Shown here piece by piece: positions 1 to 9,055 of a DNA stretch of 64,000 nt. Every line of letters starts with the position of its first letter. The first letter of the stretch is position 1. The DNA is taken from the NCBI RefSeq assembly GCF_947499215.1, contig NZ_CANMNI010000003.1, positions 310,001 through 374,000 of the forward strand, given 5' to 3'. Below the pieces are notes generated by a model that was not told the DNA's origin, made no database searches, and worked only from the letters and a program-made list of their open reading frames with translations. Origin of the DNA: an uncultured Pontibacter sp. Lineage in GTDB: Bacteria; Bacteroidota; Bacteroidia; Cytophagales; Hymenobacteraceae. A program made the position numbers and the translations under genes.

Positions 1-382
1 GCTGTTGCAAAAGACGTTTTTTTCAGTCTAAATTGGGTAGGCGCCTTGAAAGCAGGTATAGCTGAGGCGATGCTGTGTTATCTCTAATCAAGTGCTGGCT
101 CATCTGGACATTGTTCCAACCGTAACAACCCCCTCCCGCAACGAGTCTTCTTTTGTATTATTTATTGCCTCCTACAGCCGAACCTCTCTGTCTTAACGGC
201 GTAATATTATTGTACTCTAATACAACAGTTAATCTATACTCCTCGTAAAGGACAGGCGATGTTGCGAACTAGTATTTTGCTTAGAACAGCGGCTGTTCAG
301 CTCTGAATTATACCACAAAACAACCCGACACTAATTGACGAGCATCAGCAAAATGCCGTGATACAGATATTTTTAAGCCTAT
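1..382. other. Left-edge region without a supported gene
   Basis: No gene can be supported here. One exact AGGTATAG word lies at 54-61. A short open frame runs from the window edge to a TAA at 88-90 and could be the last 29 codons of a plus-strand gene, but it is too short to identify. A weak 6-bp hairpin (GAACAG/CTGTTC) lies near 290-305. No TAnnTTTG promoter box was found immediately upstream of the gene starting at 383. Confidence 0.5.
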
Positions 383-2734
383 ATGAGAGCATATACCGTC
401 AGGTACATTATTCAACACCTTCATTCATACCTATGGGACTGTAAGCGCAAAGTGGTCTTGGCAACCGTACTCGGTGTGCTGTTTAGCTTGGCGGCTCAGA
501 CAGTGGCGCTGGCTCAGTCTTCCTGCCCTCCGGGCTTGGTGCACTATTTCACTCTAGACGAAAAAGAAGCTGGCAGTTATATCGATGATGTAACTGGCAT
601 TCGCGCCACCTGTACAGATTGTCCCGTACCCGCTGACAGTCGCTTTGCCGGTGGGCAGCGCTTTAACGGTTCCAACACGGGATTGCTTATTTCGGACATA
701 GAAAACTTTGAATGGAACCAGAACAGTAACTTCACGATGGAGGTGTGGGTGCAGGTTAACAACAAGTCCGAGAATCAAGTTATCATCGGGCGCAGGTCAA
801 CCAACGGACCAGCGGCTTGGTGGCTTGGCGTAAGTCCAGAGGGCTTCGCCGTGTTTGATATGAAAGACAATGCTGGCGTATCCCACACTGTGACCGATTA
901 CCAGAAACTGGTTAACCTTTTCGATGGCCAATGGCACCATCTGGCCGTGGTGCGGGTGGGTGGCCCTCAGGTTACTAAACTGTATGTAGACGGCTTCCGG
1001 GTAGACGATCTGCGCATCGATGTGAAAAAATACGGAGGAAGTTTTGAGTCTCAAAGCCCCGTAACCGTCGGGTATCTTGACTTGGGCAGTATGTTCCGCT
1101 TCGATGGCGTGACAGATGAGTTTAGTGTTTACAACCGGGATTTGCCTGAATCAGAGATGCGTGCACGCTACAATAAGGGTGCGGGCGATTATTGCGGATC
1201 ACGCCAATTTGCCCCTGAAATTGTCTCAACCCCCATTACGTTTGCCACAGTTGGGCAGCAGTATACATACGAAGCCAAGGCCACAGGTAACCCTGCCCCA
1301 AGCTATACGCTCCTGTCCAATTTGCCGGGCATGCGGGTTGACTTCCGTTTGGGGGAAGTTAGTTGGGTGCCAACGCAGGAGGGAACTTTTACTGTTGAGC
1401 TAAAAGCAAGCAACAGTGTCGGTGACAGTGAGCCGCAACGGTTTGAAATAAACGTGCGGCCTGCTACGGAGGAACCCATCGGGATACTGCACCACTGGAC
1501 ACTGAATGAGGGTTCAGGTAATCGCTTCGCCGACGTTTATACACCTATCGATGCCGTTCCAGAAATAAAAAAACGGCCTGCTGCAGTAAAGGGTGCAGTA
1601 GGTATGGCGCAACGTTTCAATGGAAGTGACACGGGGCTGGATGTTATTGGTAGCCCGAATTTCGATTGGAAAGCGAACGAGAGTTTTACGATTGAGCTGT
1701 GGCTCCGCACGGAAACCAAAGAGGGTGCTAGCGAAGCCCAGAACCAAGTACTGGTCGGCCGCCATGCAAAAGACTCTCCGTCACAGTGGTGGCTAGGGCT
1801 CAATAAAGATCGAAAAGCTGCTTTTTATCTGCCCGATATTGGCTTTGAGGGTGGCTTTGTAGGTTCTGCGGGACCAAAGCTGAATGATGGAGTATGGCAT
1901 CAGCTTGTGGCTGTCCGTGATGGTGGTTCCGGGGCTACTAGGCTGTATGTGGATGGTGAGCAAATTGCAGCAGGAAGTTTCTCCCATAATAATGGGTTTG
2001 CGAGCCGTTCGCCTGTCACTATAGGCTACTTTAATTCAAGTGTACTTGTCAGCTACCAATATGAGGGTGATATGGATGAGGTGAAGTTTTTCGGAAGAGC
2101 GCTTACTCCAGAAGAGATTAAAGAACGCTTCATAGATGTATACACTGAGCTGACAGAATTCCTGAGTTTTGAGGGACGCTATGCGGATGGGGAAACCTTC
2201 AACCAAAAAGCCGTAATTCTTGACTGGAGAACCTTTTACGAGCTTAACACAGACTTTTTCGAAGTAGAGCGTTCCGAAGACGGGGAAAATTTTACAGCCA
2301 TTGGGCAGGTGAAAGCCTCCGGTACCACAACGGCTGCCATCGACTATACCTTTAGGGACGAGATGCCACTCAAAGAACAAGGGTATTACAGGCTCCGGTT
2401 GGTTCGTGTGGATGGTACCTTTACCTATTCAAATACCATCCTTTTACAGGACCGCTCACCTATTGCATCCTCATTCAGAATATATCCGAATCCTGCCGCG
2501 GTGGGAGAGGAGGTTACCATCGAGATTGCTAATCTAAAGGAAAGCGAAGAAGTGACTTTCATGATAACAGATGCTTCTGGAAGGCAAGTGCATGGGCAAC
2601 AGGTACGAACCGATGCGTTTGGCGAACTAAATCTGACATTGCCAGTCGGAGCGGCTTTATCACCGGGCATCTATAATCTGACAGTGGCTGGCAGTAACAA
2701 AACGCTTAACCGAAAACTGGTGGTGGCCCATTAA
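383..2734 (+). CDS. Secreted LamG-domain protein with T9SS sorting domain
   Basis: This 783-aa surface or extracellular protein probably binds glycans or adheres; no catalytic motif is visible. Order of parts: a long basic n-region and signal peptide ending near residue 45 (ALAQ); a first LamG/concanavalin-like jelly roll (about 50-270, with the typical 'LYVDG' strand); a putative-Ig (He_PIG-like) segment about 280-365; a second LamG (about 370-590, again 'LYVDGE'); a beta-sandwich of the kind that often precedes sorting domains (about 600-690); and a C-terminal type A T9SS domain (about 698-783) with 'YPNPA' and 'GIYNLTV'. Known for the family: such a C-terminal domain is recognised by the T9SS and removed at the cell surface. 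The gene stands alone on the plus strand. The start gives an unusually long n-region, but no better in-frame Met precedes the hydrophobic core. Confidence 0.85.
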   Translation: MRAYTVRYIIQHLHSYLWDCKRKVVLATVLGVLFSLAAQTVALAQSSCPPGLVHYFTLDEKEAGSYIDDVTGIRATCTDCPVPADSRFAGGQRFNGSNTGLLISDIENFEWNQNSNFTMEVWVQVNNKSENQVIIGRRSTNGPAAWWLGVSPEGFAVFDMKDNAGVSHTVTDYQKLVNLFDGQWHHLAVVRVGGPQVTKLYVDGFRVDDLRIDVKKYGGSFESQSPVTVGYLDLGSMFRFDGVTDEFSVYNRDLPESEMRARYNKGAGDYCGSRQFAPEIVSTPITFATVGQQYTYEAKATGNPAPSYTLLSNLPGMRVDFRLGEVSWVPTQEGTFTVELKASNSVGDSEPQRFEINVRPATEEPIGILHHWTLNEGSGNRFADVYTPIDAVPEIKKRPAAVKGAVGMAQRFNGSDTGLDVIGSPNFDWKANESFTIELWLRTETKEGASEAQNQVLVGRHAKDSPSQWWLGLNKDRKAAFYLPDIGFEGGFVGSAGPKLNDGVWHQLVAVRDGGSGATRLYVDGEQIAAGSFSHNNGFASRSPVTIGYFNSSVLVSYQYEGDMDEVKFFGRALTPEEIKERFIDVYTELTEFLSFEGRYADGETFNQKAVILDWRTFYELNTDFFEVERSEDGENFTAIGQVKASGTTTAAIDYTFRDEMPLKEQGYYRLRLVRVDGTFTYSNTILLQDRSPIASSFRIYPNPAAVGEEVTIEIANLKESEEVTFMITDASGRQVHGQQVRTDAFGELNLTLPVGAALSPGIYNLTVAGSNKTLNRKLVVAH

Positions 2735-2897
2735 TGCTGTTTTTTATAAAAAATATAATTGCGATGCCTAGTTCTCAAACTCTGCAAAATGTAGTTCGTA
2801 ATATGAAAGGAAAAGCACCCAAACCTATACGTCCTACTGGCGGACAATCTATCATTTAAGCTAAAATACCCTTACTTACATTAACTGTGATTTCTAT

Positions 2898-3377
2898 ATG
2901 AAAAAGTTATTGCTGATACCATTGTTGTTTGCCCTCGTTTTTACTTCATGTAAGGACGATGACGAAGAAGAATTTATACCACCGGTTTCAGATATTGATG
3001 CAACGATGCGTGGCGAATGGATAAACACGCAAATAAAAAGAGTGTACTACTCCATTGATGATGAAGTGATGTTTGAGGACTCAGTGCAGTATCAGACAGC
3101 ATTCAGGTTCGACGGCAAACGCGTTACGATCTCTGTGCCAGGCAACGCTAACCCGGAAGTGCTAACTTACAGGTTCCCGGATCCTAACGATCCTAACATT
3201 ATAGAAGTGCAGCAGGGCTCTCTGACGGGCCGGTATAAAATTCAAAATTTCTCAAATTCAGAAATGTACTGGGTAGAGGAAAAAGAATGGGCTGGCTTCC
3301 CCGAGGGCGCTCCAGATGATCAGAAAACAACATCCAGACTAGGTGTGTTTACCTGGAAATTTGATCGCAAACAGTAA
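2898..3377 (+). CDS. Small lipoprotein of unknown function
   Basis: This is a 159-aa predicted lipoprotein. The N-terminus is a classic type II signal (MKKLLL, hydrophobic core, lipobox FTSC at residues 15-18). The next residues, KDDDEEE, match the acidic export signal that sends Bacteroidota lipoproteins to the outer surface. The rest is beta-rich and resembles the small lipocalin-like lipoproteins common in the phylum ('GEWINTQI' opening, 'YRF', 'GRYKI' strands), but I cannot name a family. It lies 163 bp behind the LamG gene on the same strand and could be its own unit. A perfect 11-bp hairpin follows the stop codon. Confidence 0.75.
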   Translation: MKKLLLIPLLFALVFTSCKDDDEEEFIPPVSDIDATMRGEWINTQIKRVYYSIDDEVMFEDSVQYQTAFRFDGKRVTISVPGNANPEVLTYRFPDPNDPNIIEVQQGSLTGRYKIQNFSNSEMYWVEEKEWAGFPEGAPDDQKTTSRLGVFTWKFDRKQ

Positions 3378-3382
3378 TATAA

Positions 3383-3421
3383 GATGAAACAGCCCAGCAA
3401 GTAAATCTGAGCTGTTTCATC
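3383..3421 (+). terminator. Hairpin after the small lipoprotein gene
   Basis: The arms GATGAAACAGC (3383-3393) and GCTGTTTCATC (3411-3421) form a perfect 11-bp stem with a 17-nt loop starting 6 bp after the stop codon. There is no strong T-run after it, so it may act as a transcript end stabiliser or a weak terminator. Confidence 0.5.
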
Positions 3422-3512
3422 TCAATAGGTTTAGGGGCCTTTCTTTCCTTGTAAAGAAGTGGCTTCTAAGCACCGATCTCAGCGTGATTGGAAACGTATG
3501 AGCTTATAAAAG

Positions 3513-3545
3513 TAAAGCGGTACAGGGAATCCCTGTACCGCTTTA
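3513..3545. terminator. Bidirectional terminator hairpin
   Basis: The arms AAAGCGGTACAGGG (3514-3527) and CCCTGTACCGCTTT (3531-3544) form a perfect stem with a 3-nt loop; one more T-A pair closes at 3513/3545. The minus-strand side continues into a T-rich stretch, as expected for terminating the minus-strand beta-helix gene whose stop is at 3635. Confidence 0.75.
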
Positions 3546-3634
3546 TTGTTTCTGGTTGTCAATGCCAACCGCTAGATTCTATTGGCTTACCCTTTAATCA
3601 ATTTCAAGGTAATCTGTTTTTCGCTAAGCTGTGC

Positions 3635-6271
3635 TTATTCTTTGATCAGCTTAATGGTATTGCTCTTACCGGTAGTGTCTGTATACTTCAGGAAGTAAAG
3701 ACCTGACCTTAATCCGGAAGCTGACAGGTTCATTACTAGCTTGTTGTTCTCCACTTTCAAGTTAGCCTCTTTGTATACCACTGCGCCAGCTTGATCAAGA
3801 ATTACAACTTCCTGTAGTTTGATCTCCTCTTTGCCCAAGTCAAGTGTTACCACATCGTTGAAAGGATTCGGGTAAGCGCTTACTTTGTCGAAAGCGATGT
3901 TGCTATCAGTTGTCTCAGCCTGTAATGCAGATGTAGAGGATGCAACTAGACCATCAACTGCTGTAATCGGAGACAGTCTGTTTCCAGCGATCGGGCGCTC
4001 CAAGGCGCCGTCTGGCAGCTGCCAGCCCACGGCCAGGTTGTCGCCGCCGCCGCCCTGCAGCATCAGGGCCTCGATGTAGTAGCGCTTGCCGGCCTCCAAG
4101 GTGATCTTGGCAGACTGCTGGCTGGCGCTCTTGTTCCACTCGCGGGCGTTGGTCCACGTGCTGGAGAAGGCGATCTTCACTTTCTTGGCAGGGTCCTCGG
4201 AGGTGCTCAGGTATAGCTCGGCCACGTCGTCTGCCGCGATCCAGAAGGTGTACTGGCCCGATGTCGGTGCCGTCACGTAGCCTCTGATGCGCTGGCCGTA
4301 GTTGTTGCCCTGTCCGTTAGGCGCCTCGAAAGAGCTCAGCTCAGAGGTTGCAGTCGGCTTGGTGCCCACCGGGATCACGCTCACGGTCGAGCCGTGCACG
4401 TTGCTCCAGAAGTCGCGGGTGATCTTGCCTGCTGGCGTCAGTGTTGGGGTAGTAGCTATTGGAGTAGAAACTACAGGAGCAGTGCTGCCCATTTCAGATA
4501 GCTTGTTTCCAGCGATCGGGCGCTCCAAGGCGCCGTCTGGCAGCTGCCAGCCCACGGCCAGGTTGTCGCCGCCGCCGCCCTGCAGCATCAGGGCCTCGAT
4601 GTAGTAGCGCTTGCCGGCCTCCAAGGTGATCTTGGCAGACTGCTGGCTGGCGCTCTTGTTCCACTCGCGGGCGTTGGTCCACGTGCTGGAGAAGGCGATC
4701 TTCACTTTCTTGGCAGGGTCCTCGGAGGTGCTCAGGTATAGCTCGGCCACGTCGTCTGCCGCGATCCAGAAGGTGTACTGGCCCGATGTCGGTGCCGTCA
4801 CGTAGCCTCTGATGCGCTGGCCGTAGTTGTTGCCCTGTCCGTTAGGCGCCTCGAAAGAGCTCAGCTCAGAGGTTGCAGTCGGCTTGGTGCCCACCGGGAT
4901 CACGCTCACGGTCGAGCCGTGCACGTTGCTCCAGAAATCGCGGGTGATCTTGCCTGTACCTGTTGCAGTGCTGGTGGTGCCACCTGTAGTTGGAGCTGGC
5001 TCTGTTGATGCAACCGGGGCAGTAGCAACTGGCTCAGTTGGAGCAGGTTGTGTAGTTTGAGTTGGAGCAGATCCGTTGGGACCAAGTGTAATACCGTTGC
5101 TGCTCAGCTTCGATAACCATGAGCTATACTCATTCTTCTCTTGCTGCTTTGTGATGTTACCACCGATATATGGGTTATTCTCATTTTTCACTAAGCCGTC
5201 AGGGAAATAGTTTTTGTCGAACAGGCTGCCTTGGCTCATTACGCCAGTAACGTTGTTGCGCATTACCGCATTGAAGGTAGCACCTTTCTTATAGTAGTCG
5301 TAACCATATATGCCTACGTTGTGTGTGTTCATGCGGGAGCCATCGTCAAACAAGCCAGAGTTTACACCGCGGTTGTTGAATACTTCGATGTTGTTACCAC
5401 CAGCAATGGCGTAGTTGTAGTTACCGAGGTTTACAGTCTGGTTATCGTACACCTTCACGTAAGCAGTGGCTACTGAGGCCGGGTCGCCCATGCCGTCTTG
5501 GTACCAAGAGTCAGCGATGATACCGCCGCCTGAGAACTTAGTATCTGTTGCTGGGTATGGGTAAGCTCCCTGAATGTAGTTGTTGTGAATGCGGATAGGT
5601 GAAGCAGAAGTACCGCGTGAGTTAGACAGGTTGATGTTGTCTTCCACCAGCGACTTGTTCGGTTCGTTGATCACCTCGTTCCAAGCGATTTCAGCGTGTG
5701 GCAGGTTACCACGGAAATTGAACTGAGCGAACTGTGAGTGCTCACGCTGACCACCGTATACACGTCCGTCGATGTTCTTGGCTTTGTTATAGCGTATTTT
5801 TACCGTGTTGTTGGTCGATCCGTCACCTTCGTAGCGCGTGCCAACATAAATGCCGGCTGTGCCCTCCATGTAGCAGTTTTCTACCACCACATGCTTGAAA
5901 TTATTAACTGTAACGAAACGACGTGGTTTTTTATAGTCGCGGAATGGCGTAGGAGTAAGACCGTAACCTTTCGTGTTTTTTACTGTAATGTTAGCTGAAT
6001 AACCCCAGCTTTTGATCAGGTAACCGGCACCTCTGATGTTTGAGTTAACAATGGTTACTGGTTCGGAAGTACGTACATCTACAGCAGCTACCTCGGAATC
6101 CTTTGATTCCCAGTTGCCTGTATAGGTACCTCCTTTTGTGATTACTAATGGCCCACTGTAAGTCTGGGCATTAACGAAACCTGTCGAGAACAGAAAGGCT
6201 ACGAGTGTGAGAATGAAAGCAGACAGAGTTGTCCCCGCCCACTTAGTCCCCTGAGTGGAAATTGTATTCAT
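3635..6271 (-). CDS. Secreted parallel beta-helix protein with two PA14 domains and T9SS domain
   Basis: This 878-aa exported protein has a signal peptide (1-35, ending VNAQ) and a right-handed parallel beta-helix of the pectate-lyase/poly-epimerase type (about 40-395, many 'N-N' ladder turns such as 'IRIHNNYIQGAY' and 'IEVFNNR'). A Pro/Thr/Ala linker follows, then two PA14/GLPA-type carbohydrate-binding domains (residues about 438-589 and 613-764) and a T9SS type A domain (about 800-878, 'YPNPFNDVV', 'GLYFLKY'). Family knowledge suggests a polysaccharide lyase, epimerase or glycan-binding surface enzyme, with PA14 modules giving sugar binding. Its place at the end of an exopolysaccharide locus suggests it acts on that polymer; this is inference. 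The PA14 region is clearly GC-richer than the helix region, and the two copies are almost identical in DNA. A shorter paralog is encoded at 6923-8209. Confidence 0.85.
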   Translation of the reverse strand: MNTISTQGTKWAGTTLSAFILTLVAFLFSTGFVNAQTYSGPLVITKGGTYTGNWESKDSEVAAVDVRTSEPVTIVNSNIRGAGYLIKSWGYSANITVKNTKGYGLTPTPFRDYKKPRRFVTVNNFKHVVVENCYMEGTAGIYVGTRYEGDGSTNNTVKIRYNKAKNIDGRVYGGQREHSQFAQFNFRGNLPHAEIAWNEVINEPNKSLVEDNINLSNSRGTSASPIRIHNNYIQGAYPYPATDTKFSGGGIIADSWYQDGMGDPASVATAYVKVYDNQTVNLGNYNYAIAGGNNIEVFNNRGVNSGLFDDGSRMNTHNVGIYGYDYYKKGATFNAVMRNNVTGVMSQGSLFDKNYFPDGLVKNENNPYIGGNITKQQEKNEYSSWLSKLSSNGITLGPNGSAPTQTTQPAPTEPVATAPVASTEPAPTTGGTTSTATGTGKITRDFWSNVHGSTVSVIPVGTKPTATSELSSFEAPNGQGNNYGQRIRGYVTAPTSGQYTFWIAADDVAELYLSTSEDPAKKVKIAFSSTWTNAREWNKSASQQSAKITLEAGKRYYIEALMLQGGGGDNLAVGWQLPDGALERPIAGNKLSEMGSTAPVVSTPIATTPTLTPAGKITRDFWSNVHGSTVSVIPVGTKPTATSELSSFEAPNGQGNNYGQRIRGYVTAPTSGQYTFWIAADDVAELYLSTSEDPAKKVKIAFSSTWTNAREWNKSASQQSAKITLEAGKRYYIEALMLQGGGGDNLAVGWQLPDGALERPIAGNRLSPITAVDGLVASSTSALQAETTDSNIAFDKVSAYPNPFNDVVTLDLGKEEIKLQEVVILDQAGAVVYKEANLKVENNKLVMNLSASGLRSGLYFLKYTDTTGKSNTIKLIKE
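3979..4431 (-). repeat. PA14-coding direct repeat, copy A (C-terminal copy)
   Basis: This 453-bp segment matches 4504-4956 at a fixed offset of 525 bp. The only difference I found is 4412 G versus 4937 A, a synonymous Asp codon change (GAC/GAT on the coding strand). GC is much higher than in the flanking beta-helix coding DNA. The repeat is in frame and corresponds to the second PA14 domain of the protein. Confidence 0.9.
4504..4956 (-). repeat. PA14-coding direct repeat, copy B (N-terminal copy)
   Basis: This is the partner of the repeat at 3979-4431. The linkers on either side of the two copies differ, so homology stops sharply at the domain edges. Both copies contain an AGGTATAG word (4209-4216 and 4734-4741). 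Confidence 0.9.
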
Positions 6272-6319
6272 CTTTTTGGCTAAAAGTTGAAAAATTTAAA
6301 AAATATACTCCTTACAAGA

Positions 6320-6369
6320 CACCAAGCATTTACTGTTTTCAAATAAAGAAGCTGATCTACTGCTTGGTG
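6320..6369 (-). promoter_or_regulatory. Hairpin in the leader of the beta-helix gene
   Basis: A 9-bp perfect inverted repeat (CACCAAGCA at 6320-6328, TGCTTGGTG at 6361-6369) with a 32-nt loop lies between the predicted promoter and the start codon at 6271. On the transcribed strand it is followed about 15 nt later by a T-rich run, so it could be an attenuator-like or mRNA-stability element. The role is inferred. Confidence 0.35.
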
Positions 6370-6430
6370 CTTTTTATGAAAATATTAAGCTTGGCGAACC
6401 GGTGCGTCTATCTTCATATATAAGTTGTTG

Positions 6431-6438
6431 CAAATATA
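6431..6438 (-). promoter_or_regulatory. Candidate Bacteroidota -7 promoter box (TATATTTG)
   Basis: CAAATATA on the plus strand reads TATATTTG on the minus strand and fits the TAnnTTTG consensus. It would give a leader of roughly 150 nt for the gene starting at 6271. No clear -33 TTTG was found at the usual spacing. Confidence 0.4.
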
Positions 6439-6922
6439 AGTCGGAATATTTTAGAAAAACCAGTCTTTTTTGATTTATTCTTGAATAAATCATAAGTACT
6501 TTGAATATTTCAATTGTTAAGTGCTGCTATAAGTCTCATTTAAGCTTAAAAAAGGCGTTTTTGGACCTGCTGACTGACTAAAAAAGGTTACAAAAATATA
6601 AATAATACAAATTATATATTTAAATTAAAACAATATTTATTGTAATTATGTTAATAATTGTTAATTATAAATATAGAATACTAGCCTACAATTAGTATTA
6701 GAGGGATGTGAAAATGATAAATATATGAAATATAATATATTTAATAATAGTGTATTTCCTGTTTGGTCTTTTTAAAGGTGTTGTAACTTTGAATTGATTA
6801 TGTTGAAACTCTCAGGAATGGGAGATGGTGCGGGTGATTTTGGATGGGGAATACAAAAACGGCTAGGTGATGGGAATATACATCCTTCGCCTGAGCCAGA
6901 TTTCGGCCTGCAGATTTGCCGG

Positions 6923-8209
6923 CTATTGAATAGTGGACGGTTCAGTTGATTTTATGGGCTGTGCTAGAGAAGGACCAAGGACGATGTTGTTTCTTTCTAG
7001 TTTGGATTTCCATTTCTGATACTCAGCTCTTTCGCTTTGTTTTGTTATCTCACCTTTAATGAAGGTATTGCTGTGTTCACGCACTGTACCGTCCGGAAAG
7101 TAGTGGTTGTCGTTTCTACCGTCTTGTCCCATAATACCGATCACATTGCCATGGAAGGTATTGTTAAAGGTTGAATTCTTTTTGTAGAAGTCGTAGCCGT
7201 ACAGCCCCTGTGTCCACATCTTAAATTTTTCACCGTTTTCAAAGCGGGCAGCGTTTACGGCGCGGTTGTTAAAAACCTCGATGTTATTGCCGCCTGCAAT
7301 GGCATAGTTATAGTTACCAAGGTTTACGGTCTGGTTATGGTATACCTTCACATGGGCAGTGGCTACCTCCTTCGGATCGCCCATGCCGTCCTCGTACCAT
7401 GAGTCCGCAATGATGCCACCGCCTGAGAACTCCTTGCTATCGGCCGGGTATGGATAGGCCCCTTGAATGTAGTTGTTGTGAATGCGGATAGGTGAAGCAG
7501 ACGTGCCCCGTGAGTTAGACAGGTTAATGTTGTCCTCCACAAGTGACTTGTTCGGCTCGTTGATCACCTCGTTCCAAGCGATCTCGGCATGCTGTATCGG
7601 GTTCCGGAAGTTAAACTGTACAAACTGTGACCGGTACCAACCATCATAAATGCGGCCGTCAATATTCTTTGCCACGTTGTAGCGAATCCTGATGGTGTTG
7701 TCCGGACTGCCATTACCCTTGTAGGCATCTCCAATGTAAATGCCGGCTGTGTTCTCCATGTAGCAATTTTCTACCACCACATGTTTAAAATCGTTTACGA
7801 TCAGAAACCGCCGGGGCTTCTCATACATAAACCATGGGGTGGGAGTAAGGCCGTAGCCCTTGATATTCTTAATGGTAATGTTAGCCGCGTGTCCCCAACT
7901 TTTAATCAGGTAACCGGCTCCCCGTATATTGGAGTTCTCGATAGTGACAGGCTCAGACGTCCTAATTTCCACAGCAGGCACTTCAGAGTCTTTTGACTCC
8001 CAGTTGCCGGAGTAAGTGCCTCCTTTGCTGATCACGATCGGGTCATCATAGCCAGCTGATGTGGCTTTGGCGCTATTTTTTGCACCCGGCAGGTGCCCTT
8101 GGGTATAGTAGTAAGCAAAAAGCATTGCTATTACCGCCAAGGGTATAGCAATGCTTAGTGTTTTGAGGTATGGAAAATCTTTCTTCAAATCAATGGACAA
8201 GTACGCCAA
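6923..8209 (-). CDS. Membrane-anchored parallel beta-helix protein
   Basis: This 428-aa paralog of the 878-aa protein encoded at 3635-6271 has the same beta-helix, with long stretches identical at the residue level (for example 'SLVEDNINLSNSRGTSASP'). It begins with a short cytoplasmic segment and one transmembrane anchor (about residues 17-34, 'LSIAIPLAVIAMLFAYYY') instead of a cleavable signal peptide, and it ends right after the helix without PA14 or T9SS domains. It is therefore predicted to stay tethered to the inner membrane facing the periplasm, where a polysaccharide-modifying enzyme could act on nascent chains. It starts 6 bp after the stop of the preceding glycosyltransferase gene, so it is part of the exopolysaccharide operon. 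The enzymatic activity is unknown. Confidence 0.8.
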   Translation of the reverse strand: MAYLSIDLKKDFPYLKTLSIAIPLAVIAMLFAYYYTQGHLPGAKNSAKATSAGYDDPIVISKGGTYSGNWESKDSEVPAVEIRTSEPVTIENSNIRGAGYLIKSWGHAANITIKNIKGYGLTPTPWFMYEKPRRFLIVNDFKHVVVENCYMENTAGIYIGDAYKGNGSPDNTIRIRYNVAKNIDGRIYDGWYRSQFVQFNFRNPIQHAEIAWNEVINEPNKSLVEDNINLSNSRGTSASPIRIHNNYIQGAYPYPADSKEFSGGGIIADSWYEDGMGDPKEVATAHVKVYHNQTVNLGNYNYAIAGGNNIEVFNNRAVNAARFENGEKFKMWTQGLYGYDFYKKNSTFNNTFHGNVIGIMGQDGRNDNHYFPDGTVREHSNTFIKGEITKQSERAEYQKWKSKLERNNIVLGPSLAQPIKSTEPSTIQ

Positions 8210-8215
8210 GTGGTG

Positions 8216-9055
8216 TTATCTTAAAAAATACCCAATTAGCCTGCGCGTATAGCCGTTTGCCAAGTGTAATGGAATATAAGGAGTGGGGCAATTCTTTAGC
8301 GTGAACCTAGTAAAGTCGCGCAAGTTCCCGCCACCTTTTAGGTCGAACAGGTGCTTGTAGTAATTTTTAAAGCTCTTTTCGCTTCTTATTTGCCGCTCCC
8401 CGCTTTCTTCCGGATAGGTGAGCAGTTTGGCGTCATAGTTTACATACAGTTCAAACCCAGCTCTTCTGGCAGTATGGGTATAGTCGTAATCTGCAATATA
8501 ATGCGGGAACCTGTCTTGGTCGAAGAGTCCTATCTTTTCAAATATCGCCCGAGGTATAAGCAAGCCTCTTCCGGGGAGGTGCGTTACAGCATGCAGACCC
8601 TTTTGTTCATCTTGTGATAGGGAGGGCAGAACTTCGTCGATAGTGTTGAACAACCAGTTCAACCGCTCGCCCCCGAAGATCGGCTGTTTCGTATTGGCAT
8701 CCAGTTCGAGCGCGCCCAGCAGGGCCATAGGCTTTTGCTCATGCCAGTAATACATTTTCTCGATCAGGCGCTCATCCGTGATCACGTCGTTGTTCATGGT
8801 CATGATGAGTTGAGCGTCCTGTTTCAGGGCATGCCGGATGCCCATGTTTACACCAGCTGTCCAGAACAGACTGCCACTGCCTTTGAGTACTTCAACTTCC
8901 GGAAACTCTTCCCGAAGCATATCTTCTGTGCCGTCTGTAGAGCCGTCGTCTACAATAACCACTTTAAAACGCTGGTCTGTTTGTTTGCCTAAAGATAGAA
9001 GGCACTCTCGTGTATATTCTTTTCTGTTAAAAACAGGTATGATGATGCTTATCAT
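8216..9055 (-). CDS. Glycosyltransferase family 2
   Basis: This 279-aa cytoplasmic GT-A enzyme probably adds a sugar to the repeat unit of the exopolysaccharide on its lipid carrier. Visible motifs are the N-terminal 'ISIIIPVFNR', the nucleotide-binding 'VVIVDDGSTDGT', an 'MNND' sequence in place of DxD, and 'ADYDYTHTARRAG', the acceptor-side acid motif of rhamnosyltransferase-like GT2 enzymes. Length is normal for the family. It sits 102 bp after the upstream glycosyltransferase and 6 bp before the beta-helix gene. Donor and acceptor sugars cannot be read from the sequence. Confidence 0.88.
   Translation of the reverse strand: MISIIIPVFNRKEYTRECLLSLGKQTDQRFKVVIVDDGSTDGTEDMLREEFPEVEVLKGSGSLFWTAGVNMGIRHALKQDAQLIMTMNNDVITDERLIEKMYYWHEQKPMALLGALELDANTKQPIFGGERLNWLFNTIDEVLPSLSQDEQKGLHAVTHLPGRGLLIPRAIFEKIGLFDQDRFPHYIADYDYTHTARRAGFELYVNYDAKLLTYPEESGERQIRSEKSFKNYYKHLFDLKGGGNLRDFTRFTLKNCPTPYIPLHLANGYTRRLIGYFLR

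Larger units (their letters stand above)
6272..6922. other. 650-bp AT-rich intergenic region between the beta-helix paralogs
   Basis: No gene is supported in any frame. The part from 6570 to 6770 is very AT-rich. The region holds the leader hairpin and promoter box of the downstream minus-strand gene. No terminator hairpin was recognised for the paralog that ends at 6923. Confidence 0.6.

Noticed and set aside
1..90. Open frame from the window edge to TAA at 88-90
   Set aside because: Only 29 codons are visible and nothing identifies the product. It could be the end of a gene but cannot be supported.
3885..5060. Repeated small open frames on the plus strand opposite the PA14 domains
   Set aside because: They are antisense shadows of the duplicated GC-rich PA14 coding segments; their repetition comes from the duplication.
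6905..6921. 17-mer GGCCTGCAGATTTGCCG shared with 41895-41911
   Set aside because: A single shared 17-mer in 64 kb has an appreciable chance of occurring randomly, and the flanks are unrelated.
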